From Holothuria scabra (Eukaryota > Echinodermata > Holothuroidea > Aspidochirotida > Holothuriidae), in NCBI GenBank assembly GCA_037179385.1, contig CM074179.1, positions 4,960,001-5,024,000 of the forward strand: a stretch of DNA of 64,000 bases. Reading direction: 5' to 3'. The notes under the pieces are model-generated. The model searched no databases, was not told the origin of the DNA, and saw only the letters and a list, made by a program, of their open reading frames with translations. Positions 24,301 to 36,125 of this stretch are shown piece after piece (positions within the stretch are counted from its first letter, which is position 1; every line of letters begins with the position of its first letter). The position numbers were made by a program, and so were the translations under genes.

Positions 24301-24905
24301 TGGAATGCTTGGAAGACTTTGCTGTTCTCTGTGTTGCCTGAAAATTAAGATAGTTTGGCAAACTGATACTTTCTGTAAGTGTTTCCAAAATTGTAGATAT
24401 TGACACAGGTTTTATTTCAATCACAGTAGTGTGATCTATATTCAGATGCAAGCATAATTTACAAATGTGACTGTAAATTGCATCCATTTATTTGAAATAC
24501 AAAAAAGTGGCTTTTCCATTTTCATTTGGCAATCCTTCAGAATTTCGACTGTGTGAATCAAAGGATGCAATTTTTGAATTTTCATACTTATGAATAGCAA
24601 TTATATATTCACCAAGCACCAATATTATGGAATGACTTGTACACATTGCTTGTTGAAGAGCAACATCTAGACTTTCTACAGCTGTCCCCGTGGAAATGTT
24701 TTCACGACAATATACACTTGGGTGATATGTAATAGCATGGTTTAGACTTTCAATACGTACTTGCGACGGTTAATCATCTGTACAAAGATACTCTGTTTCA
24801 TGCAACTGTTTCTTTGCATGTAACAATTGCCTCCTTTCTCCATACAATTTATCTCCTTCATTTAAAATAGCGTTCAGAATGTCAGGTGAAATAATATGAA
24901 CAGAA
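21351..24905 (-). pseudogene. Broken Helentron (Rep kept, helicase deleted)
   Basis: Minus-strand pieces in order: a peptidase-like N-terminal region (24905-24483); a basic segment (24487-24080); a cysteine-rich region at 24095-23647 (PSYVCTCAIKHG, then WICNTCFKSV) matching the zinc-finger region of the intact Helentron; the Rep start at 22853-22332 with FQQGGSPHAHIMFWIE (HUH motif as HAH) and CRFGFPKPPM; the Rep end at 22213-21630 with DPYACTVNIVAYMSKSQRG, where the first catalytic tyrosine is replaced (VNIVAYMSK against MYIVSYISK); and after EDDP an abrupt join to the end of an APE-like endonuclease (21608-21351: IIILGDFYF, then SWSDHGTV). The whole PIF1-type helicase and the start of the endonuclease are missing. 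Several stops and frameshifts make it inactive. Confidence 0.8.
24483..24905 (-). pseudogene. Herpes-tegument-type cysteine peptidase-like region of the broken Helentron
   Basis: Read on the minus strand, this gives SPDILNAILNEGDKLYGERR, a stop, then TYHPSVYCRENISTGTAVES..ILVLGEYIIAIHKYENS and FDSHSRNSEGLP..NGKA. The closing FDSHSR..G...P.G.A pattern, with D-x-H catalytic spacing, is seen in C76-type (tegument ubiquitin-specific) peptidases and in related domains carried by mobile elements. It occupies the place where the intact Helentron at 52.6 kb has an OTU peptidase. The family call is from motif pattern only. Confidence 0.45.
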
Positions 24906-26189
24906 CTAGCATACATCAAAAAAAAATTAGTGACAAATAGGAGCATTGTTTACCTCTATGATTTTCATTAAAGTAATTAGAGCCTCGATGCTTGTACTGT
25001 ACAGAATGGAAAGGTAGCAGCCTTTAATGCAGCACGAGATTTGCTTGATTTTCGCAGCATACTTGCTAAGATTTTACAAAACAATAGAGTTTCAAAACCT
25101 GTTTTCAAGTTTACATGAGAATTTGTTATTGTTCATAATGTTGTACATGTCATTATTACCTTCAAATTATAATTTTTCTTCTTGCAAATTACAGAAAATG
25201 AGAGTGCTTAAGTCAAATGATAGCTATAGCAGAAAATTGACAAGTTCTTTGCTTTGCTCAATGAAAATCCAGCTGCTTTTTGCTTTGTATTATCTTTCAT
25301 TAATAATAACTGCTTTCAACTTTCGTTTGAGGATTCATGGTCAGTATGTCACAAACTTTTTGATTATGAAAAAATGAAGAATACATGTAGATGACAAACT
25401 TTTATTTGTCTTGAGGACACATACCTCGATGTGATATCCTTGTTGCCTCTAAGTTGATCAAAAGTTTCTTATCTGTAAGAAAAAAAGATATATTTAAACA
25501 AATACAAACCATACTATAATGCATCCATATGGCTCAATTCATAAACTAGGGTTGCAATAGTTTGACATGATGTCAAAACTTAACAAGGGGCCAAGGGCAT
25601 TATGGTTCCTTGCATTTAAGACAATTCTGTATGTAGGGATTCAAAAGTAAGGCATTTGCACCATCAAACCCAATCATGTTTAACCTTCACTAAAAACATA
25701 GGGGCATATTAAATTTCAAAACATATAAACATTTGCAGTTTGAGAGAAATCGAACACTTGATTTTCAAGTTACCACACTGCATACCTCCCATTTCTTTGT
25801 GACAAATATGCATTTCACTAAAAGTCATTTACTTCGGGCAGTATAAGAGGGTAGTTAATTGACTATTTGGTCCATCTCATTTTTTCAAATTCAAACCTTA
25901 CAAAGGTCAAGTACAGCTAAAGTAGGTCAACACTGCATTCATTTACATAAAAACAACTGTCCCTTGCTCAGGAAAGAAATTGAACAGTCTTCGGGTCATC
26001 CCTGATGACCAAAATTTACGGTGGACGACTAGAAATTATGTCATGGTTGCATAACAATAACTCAAGTTAGCAACATCACAGAAGGGATGTATAAGTGCCT
26101 TAATTTGTTGCTTATCTCAACAAAGCAACTTTCTTGTCACTTAATTGTCAATAAGTAAAGTAAGGAACATTCTATGAGGGTAGTGTTAT
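24906..26189. other. Spacer, no supported gene
   Basis: AT-rich DNA. It may include the 5' end of the broken Helentron, but no terminus was recognised. The plus-strand frame at 25027-25377 is hydrophobic, lacks domains and is probably chance. Confidence 0.4.
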
Positions 26190-26700
26190 TGCCTGTTTGG
26201 TTTCTCTAATCAAGACAAATCCAGGCGTCCCCCCAAAATTTTCAAACGTCACAAGGTCAAATGAGGTCAATGTGGGTCATAACATTTATTTCACTTACAT
26301 GAACACAAATCTTGATTACACCACCCCTCTAAAGTGTTTCAGTGGCAAGATGTCTTTAAAAAAAAAAATTACATTAAGCCCCGCCCACTCATTAATATGC
26401 AAGATATGACCACCATAAAAATAGGGCACATCTACTCAATAAAATACATGTAGCAACCAAGTTTGATGAAAATTCAGCCCTGTGTTATCGTGTCACATAC
26501 CTCACATTCCAATGCACACATTGAGCCCTGCACACTCATTAATATGCAAGATATGCACACCAAAAACAATAGGGCACATCTCCTCTAATGATATACGTAC
26601 ACACCAAGTTTGAGAAAAATGGCATACTCGGTTATAGAGTTATTGTGCCACATACCTCGCATTCCAATGTGCCACATACACACACACACACACACATATA
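26190..26700. repeat. Two ~148-bp repeat units, then an AC microsatellite
   Basis: CACTCATTAATATGCAAGATATG and AATAGGGCACATCT recur at 26378 and 26526 (offset 148 bp), with CACATACCTCNCATTCCAATG closing each unit (26497, 26650). AAGGTCAAATGAGGTCAA precedes them. The period matches the array at 43680-44430. A CA-rich tract lies at 26680-26700. Confidence 0.6.
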
Positions 26701-26859
26701 CATATACGAACTTGACTACATGGGCTCCTTTGTTTTACTTCACTGCAAGCAAGAGTAAGTATTACAACATGGATATCTACAAAGATTTGGCTCAAGTCCT
26801 AAATTTGGTCTCAGGGAAGAAAATTCCACAAAGGGCCTTCCTTCAGAGAGGTGTTTGAC

Positions 26860-27147
26860 CCTGTGGGCAATTATACACATTTGAAACTTTCACCAAGGCA
26901 GGAAACAAGCCTGATGCTAACCGCTCCCAGAATTTTGTATGTCTGTCTACCTCCTTCAAGGTACCTGTGGCATACTTAAAGGATGTACTAAGGGCCCTTG
27001 AACACTATTACAAAATATAAACATTCTATCAGAGTTGTTTCTGATTGCACTCTAAGCAAGAGTTCATGTGCACACCCACAACAAATTTAACACCAAAATT
27101 TGGGTATCCAGATGCATCCTTGCTTAAACATGTTCAAATTGTGAAGA

Positions 27148-27185
<38 letters not shown>

Positions 27186-28051
27186 TCAGCCAGTGTGCCA
27201 CAACTTGAAGTGGCTGGCTGAACGTCAACCAATAGGTTGGAAACTAAGCTGTTAAACTCAGATACTCAAAAACTAACAGTGCCGAGAACAACTGTTCAGA
27301 CATTCAACATAAGCCTAAACTAGGCCCTAGCCTATAGATGCACTGACCACTATACATAAAAAAATGTAAGTTAATGATTACAGTCGATTATACTCTGGGC
27401 TTGATTTTCATGGTTGTCTGAAACAAATTAAATCTCATAAGCACAACCAAAAGATCCATCTTTCTCTTAGATTGAAAAAGTATAAAGCTCTACCATGTTC
27501 AGACTTGGATTGAAGAGTTTCTATTTATGTCCAACCTAAGGCGAAAACCTGCGATAACCCCTCGTAAAAACCGTGTGAAAACCTGCGAATTTGGAACTAA
27601 TTGTCCTATCTTTTTTTGCAAGTGCTATAACAGCTACATAACTGCATTTTGAGGTCTGTTTATTCCATGTCAAACTCACCGGTTGTTGGGGGGGGGGGGG
27701 GGCAGGACCGTTTATCTGTGGGAATGATGCAATGTCAACTCCCACGCGGTTTGACATTTTCCCTGGCTAGAATTCTGCTTGGCCGAAATAAAAACTCGTT
27801 TAGGCATTGGCTAGCCCTCGAACTGGGCTCTCTTGTTATTGAAATTAAAGATGGCATTATGGAAAAAGCTGCACAGGTGGGGCATCCTGTTTGCCAATCG
27901 TGACCTTTGACCTGTACTGAGAACACTTGTCGAAAACTTGAAAAATGAAAACCTGACGCACTGACTTTAACAGTCAAAATTTGGCCCTGTGTGAGGGGGT
28001 TAACCTTTGAGGGATAGCCATACGCCACAGGTCATCCTGTATTTTTCAAAT
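26860..28051. other. Spacer with poly-A, poly-G and a hAT5-like end
   Basis: A poly-A tract lies at 27150-27181 and a poly-G tract near 27689-27702. 27395-27420 reads CTGGGCTTGATTTTCATGG, like the left end of the 392-bp element at 49997. No supported gene. Confidence 0.45.
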
Positions 28052-28680
28052 GGTTACAGTTAGTTTCCGCCCTGGCTACTTTCCGCCCCTTTTATTTTTC
28101 TGAGAAAGCATCTTTTTGGGAGGCAGAAAGTAGTGGAATGGAAAGTGATATCAGTGATACTTTTGGGAAATGAAGATTCTATCAACTTTTCCTTAAAGTT
28201 TCAAACTACATCGATGTCTTTTCCTATTCAATGCGGCACCAGTTACTGCAATGTTGACGTCTTTCCAAGCAACATTTTCACAGTAGACTTTAGTATACTT
28301 ATACGTGTTTACGTACACGTATATGGTATTCAGTGCTGTGAACAACTGTTCACACATTCAGCATAAGTCTACCTACAGACAAGCGGACTACTTATACGTA
28401 AAAAATGCACGTCTGTGACTAGACTTGACCTTTAGCAAAAAGGTCATAAAATTCATTCTTTTCGATAATTTTTGATGAGGATACTGAAAGCTTATCTCGG
28501 AGCAGATTGGCAATATCTGCTCTTTCTGTGCACTTACTACAGTCTCGTTTGGTTACGTGTGACATTGAGGAACTGATCTGCTTCCCACTATTTTTTCTGA
28601 CAATGTCCGATGCCTTTTTGACAGGAATGGAGGAGGTTAGTTTGGAGATGTAACTTCTCCACGACTTCCACATGCTTCAT
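28052..28680 (-). mobile_element. GGGCGGAAA-type transposon, inverted, longer internal part
   Basis: It starts on the plus strand with GGTTACAGTTAGTTTCCGCC, the reverse complement of the right end of copy B, and follows the family in reverse up to about 28485. Beyond that point it retains sequence deleted from the other copies, including a minus-strand frame (28673-28419, 84 codons, starting MWKSWRSY and containing KRDCSKCTERADIANLLRDK). This frame may be a remnant of the protein of the autonomous parent. Its family is not recognised. Confidence 0.5.
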
Positions 28681-29023
28681 TTAATTATGCGACGACTTAC
28701 ATTACCAGCATATTTCTTAAATATACATCTTAAAAATGTGGGGGGGGCTCAACCTGCCCCCGGCTTCCGCCACCTATGAATTTCACTGTCAGACCCTGAA
28801 GAGTCCCCATCACTTTGGCCTTAGTGCTCTAAGGCTAGTGTTTTATCCGACATTTTGCTATTTATTTGTCAATTTGAAAGCGAAGCCTCGCTGTCACAGA
28901 TTTGCGAAAACCACCAATCCCAGCAGTTGATGTTAATGTCCTAACGTACGTACGTACAGTATTGTACTACGTTTAATTTCAGTTGCCTAGCTACAGACTT
29001 TCAGTGTAAGAATGCGTAGTTAC
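28681..29023. other. Short spacer, nothing recognised
   Basis: No gene or repeat boundary seen apart from a G run at about 28740. Confidence 0.4.
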
Positions 29024-30583
29024 TTGAAGTTAAGTGCCTTCAGTATGCTGATGACGTCACATGCGTAGTCTCCGACCTAGCTTCCTTCAAGGCCCTTACT
29101 GGCACGTTGTCTAAGTTTCAAAGAGCCACAGGTGCCAGACTGAATCCCAATAAGACCAAAGGACTTCGCCTTGGTAAGTGGCGGTCAAGAAGACTGCCCT
29201 TCGCTGCATCATGGGTAGATGACGCCATAAGGATCAACGGCATATGGTTTGGTTATGGGCCAACCGAGTTACTTACCTGGAATGAGAAAGTGGACCTGAT
29301 GGAAGCTAGGTTGAAGGACCTCGGCGAGCGCCACATTAGCCTGTTCGGAAAGGTGACAGTTATCAATCGTTTTATTTATCCCCTTTTGTGGTATCCAGGC
29401 ACTGTTCTGGCTGCTCCAAAGGGTGTCCTGTTGCGTCTCGAGAGGGCTGTGTTTAGGTTTTTATGGTCAGGGAAGACGGAGCTCGTAAGAAGAGGGATGG
29501 TATATCAGGATGTTAGGCGTGGTGGGTTGGGCCTTGTGCATTTTCCTTCCAAACTCCGTTTTCTTCTGACCAAGTGTGTTTATAGTGCTGTAGACAGCAG
29601 AATGCCTTTTGCGTATTTTGTCCGTTATTGGGGGGGATTATCATTCCGTCGGTTCTTTCCCTCCCTGTTTAGTAACAGTGAACCCCACAGCTGGAGGCCC
29701 TCGGAAGCATACAGTCAAATGAGAGAAACGCTCCTTATTATGTCCACACTTTGAGATGTTTCACAGTTAAGTGCAAGGGATCTATACCGGGCTGTTTTTG
29801 AAGAATTGGTTGGCCAGGTCCAATCCACCCACTATGCTTCAGGGTCGGAAGTGTGGCGTGTGGTCCACAGCAGATCATTAGATTACCGCAGGCGAGACCT
29901 GTTGTGGCGAATCACACATGATGCGATTGTAACTAATCTCAAGCGCTTTCGGTGGCGTCTTGGAGATGGCATGTGCCCACGCACTGGATGCACAAAGTGG
30001 GAGAGTGTGCCACATGTGTTTTGGCAGTGTGAATTTGTGGCCCTCTTCTGGGAATGGTTCCAAGTCCTGACTGATCGCTTGACGTTGGGAAACACATGAG
30101 CGGTCGGCCAGGACTATGCTTTGTATGGTCATTCACCCCCGCCATGCAATACAAGTATTCAGGGCATACTTACCTTTGTTTCGGGCTCCGTAAAGCTGGC
30201 CTTATGGAGAGACTGATGTAAAGTTGTTTTTAGGGGGATGGGGAAGCCTGCGGGCGTCCTGGCGTCGGTGAAGGCGGAGGTGAGGCTGAGGGTTGAGTCC
30301 GACTTTGTTCGTTTGCCAAGGTCGGCGTTCGGTAGGCGATGGGGTCCACTCGTTTCGGTATGGGGGATCGTAAGGTGGTCAATTTGTAATAGGGTGGGTC
30401 TGTAAGGTGCTTGTGAATAGTTGTAAATAGTGTGTAAATATCTGTGTGTATAGCTTTATTACTGTGGTGGACATAGTTTTCTGCTTGACTTGGCAGTCTG
30501 TAAATAGTGTTGCGTTTATGTTTTTGCCGGTTCGGTTTCGGTTTTTGTTTTGTATGTGCCGTTTCAATGCACTTAAAAAGCAC
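29024..30583 (+). mobile_element. Tx1-group LINE, 5'-truncated copy, decayed
   Basis: Nearly identical to the 3' half of the LINE at 36141. It starts just before the reverse transcriptase YADDV motif (CAGTATGCTGATGACGTC) and runs through the C-terminal domain and the CPRTG...HVFWQCEF zinc-finger-like segment to the terminus GCACTTAAAAAGCAC. Premature stops, for example after 29754 and 30099, break the frame. The high identity to the other copy implies recent activity. No target duplication was found. Confidence 0.8.
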
Positions 30584-30599
30584 GCAAAACTCCCCGAGT

Positions 30600-30690
30600 A
30601 TGAATGTTCCGCGGTTGTGTTTTTTGTCCAGTCCGGTTTTAGTTCTAGTTTTTGTTTCTCCGTGACCGTTTCTGTGTACGTAAAAAGCAC
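30600..30690 (+). repeat. Related LINE tail fragment
   Basis: It reads TTTTTGTCCAGTCCGGTTTT, GTTTCTCCGTGACCGTTTC and TACGTAAAAAGCAC, a variant of the LINE 3' terminus. A similar stretch occurs inverted at about 39440-39520. It may belong to a sister LINE or SINE family sharing the tail. Confidence 0.45.
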
Positions 30691-30699
30691 TACTGTACC

Positions 30700-30800
30700 T
30701 ACTTGAGTGCATTCGGTCTTTCCATCGCTTAACCGGCCAAAACAGAGGCTGTCGTGTAATCTCGATTACTCAAAAAGTATGTCCTGTTGTACACTTTTTT

Positions 30801-30831
<31 letters not shown>

Positions 30832-33255
30832 GGGGCATGCATACATCAGAAGAAACTTGTCAACGCGAATTCGGTGTGTAACCCAAAATGCATACGGTAG
30901 GTAGGTGTGGGAACGCATGATGTGGGAACGAATGAAGCAAAATCCTTATATGTTGTATACGTATTGCTAGTGTCGAGTTTCATGTGGATTCCTTTTATGA
31001 CGTCACGTGTCGTAATGGGTTTAAGAAATTGACTGCCACTCAATCGAAATCAAAATAGCACCGAGTTTCTCTTCATCTTTTAGGACAGAAAAGTGCCTTT
31101 TTTGAAAAAGCTGATGGACGCAACCTGTAGAAGATTCTTTGTTCTATCACTTGCAATTCGCCAAAAATATTTAGCATGAAATTTACCAAAGGGCCAAGGG
31201 AATGAGCATTTCACTTAAAATTGCAGCACTTTAGTTTTCCCTTACCTTTGTGCATTAGGTTTTGGTTTTTTTCTTTCATATCACTTAGGATCTGACTTGC
31301 GTGGAACACTTCCGTTGAGACATTTTAAAGAAGGATATGCAGCTACCATTTATACTCTGTCTTGGAAACAGAGACCGTATGAAGAATCACCAAGTGTTTG
31401 GTATTATGGAACGTCGGTCCAAATTCTTGGCCATCACTGCTGAAGGCGGTTGATTATTGTTTTAAAGCACAATTTGTAATAGACACTGAATACCAGGTAC
31501 AGTGTAAAGGCTCAAGAGTTAGACAGGGTTTAACGACACACCAACACGAATGCGTTTTATATAGTTTCATCGAGAAAGAAATAGTTGTATTGTACAGGTA
31601 AAAACGTGGGTCAAGTTTCAATAAAAAATAGCAAAGGCGGGAGTCATGTCATACCGAAACATTATTGTTAGTTAATCGATAAAAACAAAGAAGTTTTGAG
31701 TTTCACATATATTGACAGTAATTTCTGTTTGTTCTAACATGATTTTAAGAACACCTAATGAATTATTTTGCCATTAATCAAGGTAAAGAAGGGTGCTAAT
31801 TATGTTGAAGGACCTCCAAGCAGTTTGTTATTCAAAATGTCTGGGAGAAATGCAGGAAAGTTGCTTAGTTTTTTCTTTCTTTGTCGTCTTTGATGATGCT
31901 GACCACAAAGGTGAAGCATCCCAAGGATGATTATTGAAATGGGGATACGCACTACACCTACTGGGGCATAAATGCTACCTAAAGCAGTCCTGTTAACTGA
32001 AAGCGGAAGCAAGGGAATGCAATAAAATACTAAAAGCTCCCCAAAATGGTGGTAACACGAGAGCCAGATAACTGAAGCTGGAAACTGTTTAAGAGGTTTT
32101 AACATACTTACAAGGACAACCGTTGCTTCTTTCGGATTAATGTTTGTCCGAACTGCAGTTGCCGAATTCGGTGTGCCAAATGAATTTCGAATTCTTTCCT
32201 CGTAATGAGCTCATTAGGGGTGTAAAAATTTGGTGTTCATTATACTTTTGAGTTGCATGAGTGTGGAGCAAAAAGAGGGCATAAGAAAGGTAAGTGGGAA
32301 ATGTCTATCGTCATATAGAGGCAACTCATAACTACTTTGTACAGTGTCTTTGCTTAAACTATACAGCTCAAGGTAAACTTTTAACAAATATAAGGGTCAA
32401 AAGGAGAAGGTGAATGTTCCATTTCTACATGGATTAGCGATCAGCATGCAACCCGCATGCTAGTATTCATTGCAATGTACTTTCTGAGTCAAACTACACA
32501 CCAACACGAATATGTTATATAGTGTTACCAAATTGGACAATTATACTGTTGGGGTCAAACTAGTTAAAGTAAAATGTAAAAACGGGGGCTCAAATTCTAC
32601 TAATAATGAAAGACGGGGAGTCATGTCGGAAATTTCTATAAATTTTACGTTCCTTGAGCAAGCCAAGAATAATGGAAGAATCAGTTTGTTCGAACAAGGT
32701 TTTCAGGTCGGGTACGGTGTAGTATTTCTGGCGAATGTGGGAGTATTCATAGCAATTAAATCAACAAGAATGTAACTGACGATGACAGCACAGTAACAAA
32801 GGTATGCAGTATGGTCTTTCATCTCCGTGAAGTAAATAGGCGTGGGTAAGGTAAGGTAAGTGTGCCTGATGCGGGCCCCAGTTAGAGCTAAATCATGAGT
32901 CCGTCAGAACGCCTGGTCATTAGTCAGGAACTAGACAGGCACAAACTTTTTGCAACTATCTCAAATTTATGTTTAAACTGGTCGAGGAAACCATATTAGG
33001 TTACAATTGATTGATGCTTTCATTGCAACATATTAAAGAAGGTAGTGCTTATTTGAGACATATTTCTGCAATTTTTCGGTCGTCGAGCGAGAACAGCAAA
33101 CAGCACTTTACTAACAACAGTTGTACGAACTGTTGAAGATTACAATCAAAGAACTCAGTCACATGTATGTAAAATGAGCATTCCTTGAATTGATTCGGTC
33201 GGTACCTCGAGTCAGTTATTTTGTACATACCGTATGCGCAAATGAGGTGTACACG
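30700..33255. other. Spacer with dispersed repeats
   Basis: Poly-T/poly-G at 30798-30832. Copies of the TTTAACGACACACCAACACG repeat at 31525-31572 and 32488-32530. A segment at about 32785-32860 (GTATGCAG..TGGTCTTTCATCTCCGTGA) recurs in diverged form at 34840-34905. No supported gene. Confidence 0.45.
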
Positions 33256-33260
33256 TTGTT

Positions 33261-33832
33261 TTAAAGTGTACCTAAAGTCCAAAAAAAAAAAAAAAAAATC
33301 AAAAATATATATTAAAGACCATGAAAAATAAATTCTAACAGTCCAACTTCCATCTTCATAGGACATTCTTGAGCTGAGATATTAAATGTTGAAGTTTATT
33401 CACTCAAATTAAAATGGTAAATTGCGCAATATTTTGTGATATCATTCTTGTACTACTCAAATTACAATCTTCGTATTTCTTTGTTTTTCCAAACGTTACT
33501 GCACATTGTACCAAGGGGTGATAGCACTCTTACTGTTATGAGGTGGTGTAATTAATTCAGCCCTATTTGTGCAAGCAAACAGGAATTGTTCAAGGTCATT
33601 TCAAGGTCATAAAAACTTTTTTAATTTTAAAGGAAAACAAAGCATTTTATGTGAGTTGTACAACAAGAAAGTCACAAACTATTGCGCAATAGAACAATCT
33701 GTTTTATGGGAATAAACTTCAACATTTTATATCGCAGCTCAGAAATGTCATATGAAGATGGGAGTTGGACTGTTACAATTCATTTTCTTAAATATATATA
33801 TTTGAATTTTTTGGACTTGAGGTAAACTTTAA
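33261..33832. mobile_element. TTAA-flanked palindromic MITE (family K), copy 2
   Basis: TTAA at 33261-33264 and 33829-33832 encloses AGTGTACCTAAAGTCC and GGACTTGAGGTAAACT. The arms continue as about 140-bp inverted repeats through AACAGTCCAACTTCCATCTT on the left and its inverted counterpart near 33750. It is 564 bp inside the TTAA pair. Same family as 17303-17831 and the partial copy at 63731. Confidence 0.75.
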
Positions 33833-34059
33833 GTGGCCAACTCAATGGTACTGGCAAGGTGAAGTACAGGAAATCGCGTATTTACGGTCAGGGGCATATT
33901 TTGTGTTTCTCAATCTCTAGGTAGTGTCTAACTGTGTTGCTTATGCTGGTTGCATGACAACACACATTAATAGGTCCCCTCCTAAAAGGTATTTCGAATC
34001 GTCTTCTCACCCAACTTTAAAGTATTCAACGGACTTCTGAATAACTGGTAACTAATCGG

Positions 34060-34432
34060 AGTAAATTTGATTCCATCCATCCCTTCTGAACTCATCCAAC
34101 TTCACTGGCTTCCCATTGAACAACTTATTGACTTTAAAATTCTTTTGCTTGTGTACAAAACTTTCCATAACCAGACTTATGGAGAATTGACCAGCATGCT
34201 TCAATTAAACATTCGACAACGATGTCTCCGTTTCCCACTCCTGTTCCCATCTTCTGGTTTAGCCTCATACCCGCTGTGTTCGGTTTGCTAATAGATCATT
34301 CCCCGTCTACGCTCCTAAAATATGGAATAACCTTCCTGAATATGTAAAAGAGGGCAAATTTTCAAGTCTCGCCCGAAGACCCCACTTGTTTCACGGGGCT
34401 TTTCAGCATATTTGTGTTTAAGCGCCTTAGAG
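34060..34432 (+). pseudogene. CR1/L2-type LINE, C-terminal end
   Basis: 34067-34291 reads IQLHWLPIEQLIDFKILLLVYKT, the usual C-terminal segment of CR1/L2-group reverse transcriptase proteins. After a frameshift, FPVYAPKIWNNLPEYVK follows (about 34290-34350), and the DNA ends with the tail GCGCCTTAGAGAGAATTTATT typical of that group. Severely 5' truncated. Confidence 0.7.
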
Positions 34433-36125
34433 AGAATTTATTATTTTGACCCTCTACAAATTTGATAGGTTGAGTGGTTGAAATGATTAGGCTTTTGTAT
34501 GTTACACTTCAAAGCATCCCTCGTACAGTCACATTTAGGTAAGGAGTAAACCTGAACGTGTGACCGTTCTCCAAAATCTTTTAACTCTCGTTGCACTTTC
34601 CCCGATCTTTCCATAGCATAATATGTCGATTTCATAAAACCAATTACTCTTGAAAACTGGCATTGCTTAAAGAAGCGTCTTTCAATTAAATTTCAGAAAG
34701 ATGACAGACACAGTGGACCACCACGGGCCAGATTTTCTCTCTCTCTCTCTCTTGTTAACATGCCGTTACAGATGTCCATGTTTACACAAGCTCCGTCTGA
34801 TGTGGCTGATACCACCTCATTCATGTACCTATACAGCACAGTAACAGTGTATACAGCGTGGTCTTTTATCCTCGTGAGTTGAAAAGGGCATGGGTAAGGT
34901 GATTGAAAACGATGCCAGCCCTCGTCAGGACTAGATTATCCCTCTACCCTTTCATTTCCGTGTATGCTCACGAGACTACATACTCAATCACAGCTTCTTG
35001 ATCAGCCATTTATTTCAGTCAGCAGTGCACAGTTTACCACACACGAATGAAACTTCTCTGCTGAAGTAGTACGAGTGCAATCAACAAAGCTGCAGGAGTA
35101 GCACACGTGTCCTGGGCATGACGTTAAGCTGCATCCAGGGTGTGGCTTCTGTTCTATTCAGCCAGTTTAGAGCAGGACCACGCATGTTTGCCCTTTGGAG
35201 GGCGTAATTGTCCTTTGGGGACGTATAGCTCCTTAAGGGAGCAGAGCTCCTCCGGGAGTAAATGTTTGGTTTTCGCCCCTTGGCTCTTCGCCAGAGAGTC
35301 AAGGGGACTTTTAGAAAAAAGCACACGTCGGACAATCACAGTCGGCAAGCAAGCGCAAGTTATAGATAATGCAGGCAGAAACTCCCACATGAGTCACGCG
35401 AGTGACAGCTTTTTCCATCTTAAATGGTGGGATGAATCATTCGCTTCGATATAGAGGACTGCGAAGGGGTGGGTTGCAGGGAAAGCTCCCATGCAGGTCG
35501 GAAGACCTTGGTTATGAATGGGGAGGAGTCTCTTGAGGTATGACTCACGTGTACAACCGTCATCATGTTTGGACCTCACTAGAGATCTGTAATGTCGAAG
35601 CAAAACGGGACGATCAGTGCCAGCTCTGAATACCGTAAGAGAGAGAAAGTTCCCCACTGGTAATGAAAATAACAATCGTGAAATGTTTGGCGTTCAGATG
35701 TTAGGCCACAGCTGGGTAGTACAGTGTATAAACCTGTGATTGCGTCAACTGGTTTCCTCTCGAGTTAGACAAAGTGTATTAAATATCCCTTACATACAGC
35801 CCCTGTCGCAATGTATATACTATAATACTTCAAAATTAGGACTTGGCCCTAAATTTATTATATTTTATTTATTATATTACAGCCCCCAACATTTAATTAG
35901 CCTATGTAATCGATTATTTCTAATTTGATTGATTTATGTTGAACTGGACATGTTCCATTGATGTACGTAATATATACCATTCACCGAATGGTTTCCAGTT
36001 TGGACCATTTGCGAACACCAAAACCATTCGTGAACCATTTACATTCCATTCAGGTATGCGATCAGAAAACCATTCAGATGTACATTTCCATTCATATACC
36101 ATTTGAGACCATTCAGGTCCATTCA
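34433..36125. other. Spacer with a repeat shared with 39.6 kb
   Basis: A TC microsatellite lies at 34735-34753. ACGTTAAGCTGCATCCAGGG at 35122-35144 recurs at 39580-39600, and GCCAGAGAGTC near 35290 recurs in related form at 39563. 35720-35735 contains a TATAAA-like motif. 35970-36125 has repeated ACCATTCA blocks. No supported gene. The region could include part of a retroelement 5' region, but no coding part was seen. Confidence 0.4.

Noticed and set aside
25027..25377. 116-codon hydrophobic plus-strand frame
   Set aside because: AT-rich spacer, no motifs, no promoter or splice context.
29878..30154. Several minus-strand frames of 70-84 codons
   Set aside because: Antisense to LINE ORF2; the same shadows appear at 38332-38608 in the second copy.
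35080..36125. LTR retrotransposon promoter/LTR
   Set aside because: A TATAAA-like motif and shared blocks with 39.6 kb are present, but no paired LTRs, primer-binding site or gag/pol sequence could be found.
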